Origin: Nitrospira sp.
GTDB lineage: Bacteria > Nitrospirota > Nitrospiria > Nitrospirales > Nitrospiraceae
Length of the DNA: 12,417 bases
Reading direction: 5' to 3'
Assembly (NCBI GenBank): GCA_015904075.1
Contig: JABMDH010000017.1
Location: forward strand, 60,883 to 73,299
This document shows positions 7,335 through 12,417 of the stretch, one piece after another; the stretch's first letter is position 1; the number at the start of each line of letters is the position of its first letter. A program made the translations under genes and the position numbers. The notes below the pieces were generated by a model that saw nothing but the letters and a program-made list of their open reading frames with translations, did no database searches and was not told where the DNA came from.

Positions 7335-7364
7335 TTGACTTCACTAAAACACGGTTTCTAGAAT
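7335..7364 (+). promoter_or_regulatory. Promoter for the trmFO operon
   Basis: -35 TTGACT (7335-7340), an 18-base spacer and -10 TAGAAT (7359-7364), each five of six to the sigma70 consensus. The predicted start is near 7371. The short leader to position 7386 favours translation from the second ATG (7398), for which AAGGA at 7382-7386 is the ribosome site. Confidence 0.65.
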
Positions 7365-7385
7365 GGGCTCCTTTCCCTGGCAAGG

Positions 7386-8714
7386 ATGGTCGATCGCATG
7401 AGAGATGACATCGTCATCGTGGGTGGTGGTCTGGCTGGATCGGAAGCGGCCTGGCAGGCGGCAAACCGTGGCGCCAGAGTCACGCTCTACGAGATGCGCC
7501 CGAAGGAAATGACGAAGGCGCACAAAACCGGCGGCTTGGCCGAACTCGTCTGCTCAAATTCGTTGGGGTCGATCGATCCACACAACGCGCCCGGTGTACT
7601 TAAGGAAGAAATGCGCCGGCTGGGCTCCCTGATTATCGCCTCAGCCGAACAATCCAAAGTTCCGGCCGGATCGGCACTGGCAGTCGATCGTGATCAATTC
7701 TCGTCGACTATTACCCGGACGTTGGAAAGCCACCCGAATATCAGAATTCTTCACGAGGAGATCGCCGACATCCCCACCGACTGTGTCTGCATCGTGGCCA
7801 CCGGTCCGTTGACGTCCGATGCACTCTCCCAGGCCATTCGCGCCGTGACCCAATCGCAGCATCTCTATTTCTTCGATGCCATCTCACCGATCATCGACGC
7901 AGACTCGATCGATATGGATATCGTCTTCCGTGCCTCCCGCTACGACAAAGGCTCCGACGATTATCTTAACTGTCCCATGACAGAGGAACAGTACAACACC
8001 TTCTATGACGCGATCCTTGCAGCCGAAAAGGTTCAGCCCAAGGACTTTGAGAAAACGCCCTATTTTGAGGCCTGCATCCCGATCGAGGTCATGGCAGAGC
8101 GCGGTCGTCACACCATGCAGTTCGGGCCGCTCAAACCGGTCGGTTTGGCAGATCCCCGAACCGGTCTGCGGCCCGCCGCCGTCGTACAACTGCGAACCGA
8201 GAATGTGCATCGTACCTGTTACAACCTGGTTGGATTTCAGACCAAGCTCACGTATCCGGAACAAAAACGCGTCTTCCGCCTGATTCCAGGTTTGGAACGT
8301 GCGGAGTTTCTGCGCTATGGAAGCTTACATCGCAATACCTTTATCAACTCGCCCCAGTTACTCACCACCACGCTGCAATTCAAAGCCCGCAACACGTTGT
8401 TCTTCGCAGGGCAATTGGTCGGCGTGGAGGGCTATACCGAATCGGCGGCGATGGGTGGCCTGGCCGGCATCAATGCGGTGCGGGTCTTGAACGGGGAACC
8501 GACGGTGACGCCTCCGCCGACGACGGCGCATGGATGTCTGGTCGCTCACGTGGCGCTGTCCGATCCCCGCCACTTTCAGCCGATGAACACGAATTTTGGC
8601 CTGTTTCCTCCCTTGTCCAGCACGCCGAGGGACAAAGAAATGAAACGGCGCTTGATCGCCCAACGGGCTCTTGAGGACTTTGCATCATGGAAGACGCAAT
8701 CCGGGCTTTCATGA
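7386..8714 (+). CDS. trmFO: Methylenetetrahydrofolate-tRNA-(uracil-5-)-methyltransferase TrmFO
   Basis: Flavoenzyme that makes ribothymidine at position 54 of tRNA, taking the methyl group from methylenetetrahydrofolate and electrons from reduced FAD; it replaces the SAM-dependent TrmA. From the first ATG it has 442 residues, close to family length. The FAD dinucleotide-binding motif [13 protein letters not shown] is at 11-23. The two functionally important cysteines are present, Cys56 in [10 protein letters not shown] and Cys230 in [14 protein letters not shown]. The C-terminal flavin-binding motif [26 protein letters not shown] is intact. The second ATG at 7398 may be the true start, since AAGGA lies 11 bases before it and almost on top of the first ATG. 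The 3' end overlaps the next frame by 28 bases. trmFO next to xerC–hslV–hslU is a familiar order. Confidence 0.97.
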   Translation: MVDRMRDDIVIVGGGLAGSEAAWQAANRGARVTLYEMRPKEMTKAHKTGGLAELVCSNSLGSIDPHNAPGVLKEEMRRLGSLIIASAEQSKVPAGSALAVDRDQFSSTITRTLESHPNIRILHEEIADIPTDCVCIVATGPLTSDALSQAIRAVTQSQHLYFFDAISPIIDADSIDMDIVFRASRYDKGSDDYLNCPMTEEQYNTFYDAILAAEKVQPKDFEKTPYFEACIPIEVMAERGRHTMQFGPLKPVGLADPRTGLRPAAVVQLRTENVHRTCYNLVGFQTKLTYPEQKRVFRLIPGLERAEFLRYGSLHRNTFINSPQLLTTTLQFKARNTLFFAGQLVGVEGYTESAAMGGLAGINAVRVLNGEPTVTPPPTTAHGCLVAHVALSDPRHFQPMNTNFGLFPPLSSTPRDKEMKRRLIAQRALEDFASWKTQSGLS

Positions 8715-9427
8715 GCTTTCTTGAAGTCGAGCGAAATGCATCGGGTGAGACCATTCGCAATTACCGGTCGGATCTCCGGCAGTTGACCGCATTTCTCTCT
8801 GAAACAAGCCACGCATCACGTTCGATTCGAGCAGACCATGTCACGGCTGAAGATATCCGGGCGTACCTTCACCGGTTGGATCGAAAAGGTGAGAAAGCCT
8901 CATCCCTGGCGAGAAAGCTGGCTGTCGTACGGAGTTTCTACCGATTTCTTCTGCGTGAAGGATCGGTACAGAAGAATCCGGCGGATGATATCCGGAGCCC
9001 CAAACTGCCCAAACCGCTTCCACGCGTTCTGGCCAAGCCGTCCGACCTGATTCCGGAGCTCCAAGGGCGCTTTCCAATACGAGTCGAACTGAGCCCCTTG
9101 TCGAAAGACGATTTTGTGCGTATTCTCACCGAACCGAGAGGGGCGCTGGTCCGGCAGTATCAAGCCCTGTTGGCGACGGAAGGTCTCGCCGTCGAGTTCA
9201 CCAGGGACGGCCTGGAGGCCATTGCCGACATTGCGGTGCAGGTCAACGAACGAACAGAAAACATCGGCGCGCGCCGTCTCTTTACCATTATGGAGCGGCT
9301 GCTGGAACAGATTTCATTCGCGGGAGCGGAGTGGCCGGACAAAGCCGTGAACATCACGGCAGAGTATGTGCGTGACCGACTCAAAGACGTGGTAAAAGAT
9401 CAGGATCTGAGCCGGTATATTCTCTAG
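8687..9427 (+). CDS. Chimeric frame: XerC N-terminal domain fused to HslU C-terminal domain
   Basis: A 246-residue frame made of two unrelated pieces. Residues 1-115 are the core-binding (SAM-like) domain of tyrosine recombinase Xer[64 protein letters not shown]. Residues 116-246 are the C-terminal part of HslU, ATPase of the HslUV protease: [41 protein letters not shown], the sensor-2 motif [12 protein letters not shown], and the terminal DLSRYIL. The join is at about 9029-9034, in frame. The XerC catalytic domain (R-H-R-Y residues), all of hslV and the HslU Walker A/B region are missing, an expected loss of about 2 kb. The start has GAGGAC nine bases upstream and overlaps trmFO. The product should have neither recombinase nor ATPase activity. 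Either a real deletion or an assembly error. Confidence 0.9.
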   Translation: MEDAIRAFMSFLEVERNASGETIRNYRSDLRQLTAFLSETSHASRSIRADHVTAEDIRAYLHRLDRKGEKASSLARKLAVVRSFYRFLLREGSVQKNPADDIRSPKLPKPLPRVLAKPSDLIPELQGRFPIRVELSPLSKDDFVRILTEPRGALVRQYQALLATEGLAVEFTRDGLEAIADIAVQVNERTENIGARRLFTIMERLLEQISFAGAEWPDKAVNITAEYVRDRLKDVVKDQDLSRYIL

Positions 9428-9466
9428 GCGAGACGCAACTCTCGTCTGTCGCTGATGGAGTAGCCC

Positions 9467-10363
9467 ATGAACAGACTCATCAAAAAAGCCAACGTCCTGA
9501 TCGAATCCTTACCCTACATTCGGACATTCCGCGGAAAGACCGTCGTGGTGAAGTACGGCGGCCATGCGATGACGGATGCCTCCTTAAAAGAACGGTTCGC
9601 ACAAAATGTCGTACTGTTGAAATACGTCGGGATCAATCCGGTCATCATCCACGGCGGAGGCCCTCAGATCGACAAGATGCTGGATCGGCTCGGGATCGAA
9701 GCAAAGTTCCGGCACGGTGTCCGCGTCACCGATGAAGCAACGATGGAAATCGTCGAAATGGTCTTGGCCGGGCAAATCAACATGGAGATCACCGATCTCA
9801 TCAACCGGCACGGCGGCAGCGCAGTCGGCCTGAGCGGAAAAGACGGAGGATTGATTTTAAGCAAGCCGCTGACAGCCAAGGCATGGGCAGAAAGTCTGGA
9901 GCGCGACCTGGACGACAAGGACGACGACGGGGATTTCGGGCTCGTCGGCGATATTGAACGGGTCGATCCGAGCCTGCTCCATAAACTTCAAGGCGATCAC
10001 TATATCCCCATCATCGCTCCGATCGGAACCGATCGCGAAGGGAATACTTACAACATCAATGCCGATCTGGTCGCAGGCGCTATCGCGGGCGCCCTGCGCG
10101 CGGAAAAGCTCGTCATGATGACGGACATCAAAGGCATTCGCGATGCCAAAGGCCACCACCTCTCGACCGTCTCGCGCAAAGATGTCCAGCGCATGGTGAA
10201 GAAGGGGACGATCACGGAAGGCATGCTGCCGAAAGTGCATGCCTGCCTGGATGCGATCGACGCCGGTGTCGGAAAAGCGCACATCATCGACGTCCGGACC
10301 CCCCATGCAATTCTCCTCGAGATCTTCACCCGGAAGGGGATCGGAACCGAGATCGTCGCCTAG
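9467..10363 (+). CDS. argB: Acetylglutamate kinase
   Basis: Phosphorylates N-acetyl-L-glutamate, the second step of cyclic/linear arginine synthesis, in the cytoplasm. The 298 residues include the amino acid kinase signatures: VVVKYGGHAMTD (26-37), IHGGGPQIDKMLDRLGI with the Gly-rich phosphate-binding loop, AGQINMEITDLINRHGG, and the nucleotide-site region NINADLVAGAIAGALRAEKLVMMTDIKGI. The N-terminal helix (LIKKANVLIESLPYIRTFRGK) before the first strand is typical of arginine-inhibited hexameric enzymes, so feedback inhibition by arginine is likely (inference). A loop around residues 145-155 is unusually acidic (DLDDKDDDGD). GGAG lies six bases before the ATG. It begins 39 bases after the chimeric xerC/hslU frame, probably in the same transcript. 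Confidence 0.97.
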   Translation: MNRLIKKANVLIESLPYIRTFRGKTVVVKYGGHAMTDASLKERFAQNVVLLKYVGINPVIIHGGGPQIDKMLDRLGIEAKFRHGVRVTDEATMEIVEMVLAGQINMEITDLINRHGGSAVGLSGKDGGLILSKPLTAKAWAESLERDLDDKDDDGDFGLVGDIERVDPSLLHKLQGDHYIPIIAPIGTDREGNTYNINADLVAGAIAGALRAEKLVMMTDIKGIRDAKGHHLSTVSRKDVQRMVKKGTITEGMLPKVHACLDAIDAGVGKAHIIDVRTPHAILLEIFTRKGIGTEIVA

Positions 10364-10392
10364 GCCGTGTTGTCACTCGTCAACCGTCATTC

Positions 10393-11277
10393 GTGAATCA
10401 CCAAACGACAACGGCACAGGTCCGGCTCAAAGCCCATCTTCACGCCTTAGTGGGGGAACGTCATCCTTTTTCCTCGACGAGTTTCCTTCAGCAAGCCGAA
10501 ACCTATCTGTACGAGCAATTTGCAGAGGCTGGTCTCTCCGTTGCAACGCAGGAATTCGAGGCCTTGGGCAGCCGCTATAGGAATGTGGTCGGAGTAGCCC
10601 ATCCACCATCAAAACAAAACCAACCCGTTCTGCCTCCCCTGATCGTCGCCGCACACTATGACACCGTACCAGGCTCACCGGGAGCCGATGACAATGCCAG
10701 CGCATTGGCGGTCTTGCTCGACGTGGCGCAGCGAATCACACAGACCTCGCTCAGCCGACCTGTCCACTTCATCGCATTTTGCCTCGAAGAAGAGGATCTC
10801 TTGGGTAGTCGCGCCTACGTCTCCCATCTCATGGCGACATGCAAACCCGTGCATGGTGCGATCATACTGGAATGTGTGGGTTACGCACGGGATGAAGCAG
10901 GGTCTCAAAAGATTCCGCCGGGAGTCCCCGTCGCCGTTCCGACAGTGGGAAACTTTCTGGCCGTCATCGGCAATCAGTTATCGAGTTCCCTGACTATGGC
11001 GGTTGAACAAGCGATGCGATCTCACCTGCCGGTCGTGCCGTTGATCGTGCCGGGCAACGGCGAACTCCTGCCGGACACGAGACGAAGCGACCACACGGCC
11101 TTTTGGGAGCAGGGCTTCCCCGCCGTCATGGTCACCGACACGGCCAACTTCCGTAATCCCCACTACCATCGACCCACCGATACCATCGACACATTGAACC
11201 TGGACTTCATGGCGGCAGTTGCAGATGGTGTCACAACAGCAATCTTCTGTCTCACAGAAACTCACGGGGCCCCATGA
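10393..11277 (+). CDS. M28 family zinc metallopeptidase (aminopeptidase-like)
   Basis: Co-catalytic zinc peptidase of the M28 family. The 294 residues carry the ligand set at nearly the same spacing as Streptomyces griseus aminopeptidase: His88 and Asp90 in AAHYDTVPG, Asp100 in GADDNASA, catalytic Glu132 and ligand Glu133 in CLEEEDLLGS, Glu160 in IILECVGY, and His259 in NPHYHRPTDT. Glu160 replaces the more common Asp, as I recall for an M28 subfamily with LExxGY followed by GSQ. No signal peptide is visible, so it is probably cytoplasmic. The GTG start at 10393 lacks a good ribosome site and may not be exact; no better one is visible upstream before the argB stop. Its stop overlaps the next gene (ATGA). 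Substrate unknown; the argB neighbour does not by itself indicate a deacetylase. Confidence 0.85.
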   Translation: MNHQTTTAQVRLKAHLHALVGERHPFSSTSFLQQAETYLYEQFAEAGLSVATQEFEALGSRYRNVVGVAHPPSKQNQPVLPPLIVAAHYDTVPGSPGADDNASALAVLLDVAQRITQTSLSRPVHFIAFCLEEEDLLGSRAYVSHLMATCKPVHGAIILECVGYARDEAGSQKIPPGVPVAVPTVGNFLAVIGNQLSSSLTMAVEQAMRSHLPVVPLIVPGNGELLPDTRRSDHTAFWEQGFPAVMVTDTANFRNPHYHRPTDTIDTLNLDFMAAVADGVTTAIFCLTETHGAP

Positions 11278-11987
11278 TGACGATGCAGATTAGTTCAGTA
11301 ACACCGTCGCTGATCAGGAAGACATACTCTCAGCTCGATTACAAAATATTGGGGAGAATCTACTGTTACGAAGGCGGGGATGAGTTCTGGCGGGCGAAGC
11401 GAAAGCCCTGCGAGCGACTAGGCATCAACCTCTCCCGGGCGCTGCTGAAAAAGTTGCCGCGTGGCGGGCGAAGTCTGTACGTGGGAGCCGGTGTCGCAGA
11501 GCTGCCTGTGCTGCTAGCTGAAGCCATCGATCTCCAGCGCCAGGTTGAGCCGTATAACCTTCGCCGATCCGAAGTCACTGTCCTCAATCGAGCTTGCCGG
11601 GGAACGCCTGTGAGGTTTCATGCGAAAACCGCCGCAGAGGCGAACGGGAAGTTTGACCATCTCTGGATCGTGAGTGTCTTGAACGATCCGGAGCGATTTC
11701 CCGATCTCTCGCCGTTGTCCTATGGGAATGCGAACCCGGTCACCTTTAATCCCGGAAGGTTCGAACAGCAGCGTCGGATTGTTCAGTCGATCGTCGATCG
11801 GTGCATGCCCAAGCTCAGTCTACCCGGCCTGGTCACAACCTCGACGGAAGAAGTCGTGTGGATCGCCGACTGGTGCCACCGACACAGGATTCCCTATCAC
11901 GTGGAGCGGAAACAGTATCCCACAGCGCTCGTCAGTGACCCAATCTGTTTTATCAAGGTAGGGAAGAAGGGACGGCAGGAATCTTGA
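11274..11987 (+). CDS. Conserved hypothetical protein with methyltransferase-like fold
   Basis: 237 residues, not recognised as a named family. The stretch GGRSLYVGAGVAELPVLLAEA (64-84) looks like strand 1 plus the glycine-rich motif I of a class I SAM methyltransferase (VGAGxxEL). FDHLWIVSVLNDP (127-139) resembles strand 4 with its acidic residue, and GLVTTSTEEVVWIADWC a later strand-helix unit. These support a Rossmann-type fold but substrate and catalysis are unknown, and motif I is imperfect. No signal peptide or membrane segment. The start overlaps the M28 peptidase stop by ATGA, so the two are translationally coupled and may act together. The gene ends six bases before the convergent gene's stop. 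Confidence 0.7.
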   Translation: MMTMQISSVTPSLIRKTYSQLDYKILGRIYCYEGGDEFWRAKRKPCERLGINLSRALLKKLPRGGRSLYVGAGVAELPVLLAEAIDLQRQVEPYNLRRSEVTVLNRACRGTPVRFHAKTAAEANGKFDHLWIVSVLNDPERFPDLSPLSYGNANPVTFNPGRFEQQRRIVQSIVDRCMPKLSLPGLVTTSTEEVVWIADWCHRHRIPYHVERKQYPTALVSDPICFIKVGKKGRQES

Positions 11988-11993
11988 CGTCCG

Positions 11994-12417
11994 TCAAATC
12001 TGAAAACCGGTCTTCGGTTTGACTGAACCGCCCATATACAACCCGGCGTACTTCACATAGTTCTCGGCAGATTTCTTGATCCAGGCTAATTCTTCGTCTG
12101 TCACGGGCCGTCGGACCCGTGCAGGTGAACCCAGGATGAGGCTCTTCGGCGGGACAACGGTACCTTCCACAACCAGCGCCCCGGCTCCCACTACCGAATC
12201 TTCTCCAATAACCGCCCCGTCCATGATGATGGCGCCCATCCCGACTAACACGCGATCGTGAATCGTACAGCCGTGCAGGACGACGCTGTGCCCGACTGTG
12301 ACCTCGTTTCCGATAAGAAGAGGATGGGTATCGTGGGTGACGTGTAACATGCAGAGATCCTGGATGTTGGTCCGATTGCCGATCCTGATATAGTTCACAT
12401 CCCCACGGATCACGGCA
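11994..12417 (-). CDS. Gamma carbonic anhydrase-like hexapeptide-repeat protein (5' end outside window)
   Basis: Left-handed beta-helix protein of the gamma carbonic anhydrase/PaaY/YrdA family. The reading frame is open to the right edge (codons for Ala-Val precede IRGDVNYIRIG), so about 30-45 N-terminal residues are missing; a GTG at 12413 is internal, not the start. Visible features: the family stretch IRGDVNYIRIGNRTNIQD, a His in LCMLHVTHD, the spaced pair in VGHSVVLHGC (His five residues apart) that matches the zinc ligands of gamma carbonic anhydrases, repeated hexapeptide turns (IGNEVT, VLVGMG, VIGEDS), and the C-terminal helix TDEELAWIKKSAENYVKYA. Zinc binding is likely; carbonic anhydrase activity is not certain for this group, some being acyl-group enzymes or of unknown activity. 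Confidence 0.9.
   Translation of the reverse strand, partial: AVIRGDVNYIRIGNRTNIQDLCMLHVTHDTHPLLIGNEVTVGHSVVLHGCTIHDRVLVGMGAIIMDGAVIGEDSVVGAGALVVEGTVVPPKSLILGSPARVRRPVTDEELAWIKKSAENYVKYAGLYMGGSVKPKTGFQI

Noticed and set aside
10870..10890. Glu160 in place of Asp as a metal ligand of the M28 peptidase, suggesting an inactive enzyme
   Set aside because: Glu can serve as ligand, and the surrounding LExxGY...GSQ pattern is, as I recall, normal for one M28 subfamily; the other ligands are all present.
11988..11993. Terminator between the convergent genes near 11990
   Set aside because: Only six bases separate the stops and no stem with a T run is visible around them.

Overview
The window looks like ordinary housekeeping chromosome from a GC-rich Gram-negative bacterium. 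Gene content and order fit Nitrospira (phylum Nitrospirota): tRNA-Leu–tig–clpP–(clpX), tRNA-Ser–dnaX–ebfC–recR, and trmFO–xerC/hsl–argB. The folate/FAD-dependent TrmFO in place of the SAM-dependent TrmA, and two short lipoproteins without well-known homologues, support this. The assignment comes from recalled gene order and protein features; no search was run.

Layout. 1-2181 (minus strand) runs tRNA-Leu(TAG), trigger factor (tig), ClpP protease (clpP), and at the window edge what appears to be the start codon of the next gene, probably clpX. 2381-4739 (plus strand) runs a promoter, tRNA-Ser(GGA), a palindrome-rich spacer, then a tightly coupled dnaX–ebfC–recR operon. 4759-5282 is a separate DksA/TraR-type zinc-finger regulator with its own promoter. 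5388-7241 (minus strand) holds tRNA-Val(CAC), a small lipoprotein with a clear terminator, and a TPR lipoprotein. 7335-11987 (plus strand) is a long unit: trmFO, a chimeric xerC'-'hslU frame, argB, an M28 peptidase and a methyltransferase-like protein of unknown role. The last gene, a gamma-carbonic-anhydrase-like hexapeptide protein, is convergent and runs off the right edge.

No new defence, mobile or biosynthetic system is visible. Two large losses stand out. The dnaX frame begins directly in domain III of DNA polymerase III tau/gamma, so the ATPase clamp-loader module is absent. The frame after trmFO is an in-frame join of the N-terminal XerC DNA-binding domain to the last third of HslU; the XerC catalytic domain, all of hslV and the HslU ATPase core are missing. 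Both hit conserved housekeeping genes, and dnaX should be essential. An assembly collapse, or deletions backed up by other copies, is therefore more likely than new biology, but both joints deserve checking on reads.

How the genes work together: tig and ClpP (with ClpX) handle nascent-chain folding and proteolysis. DnaX/EbfC/RecR are the usual replication and recombination-repair cluster. DksA-like, TrmFO and the tRNAs belong to growth control and translation. ArgB belongs to arginine synthesis. The lipoproteins are probably envelope proteins of unknown role.
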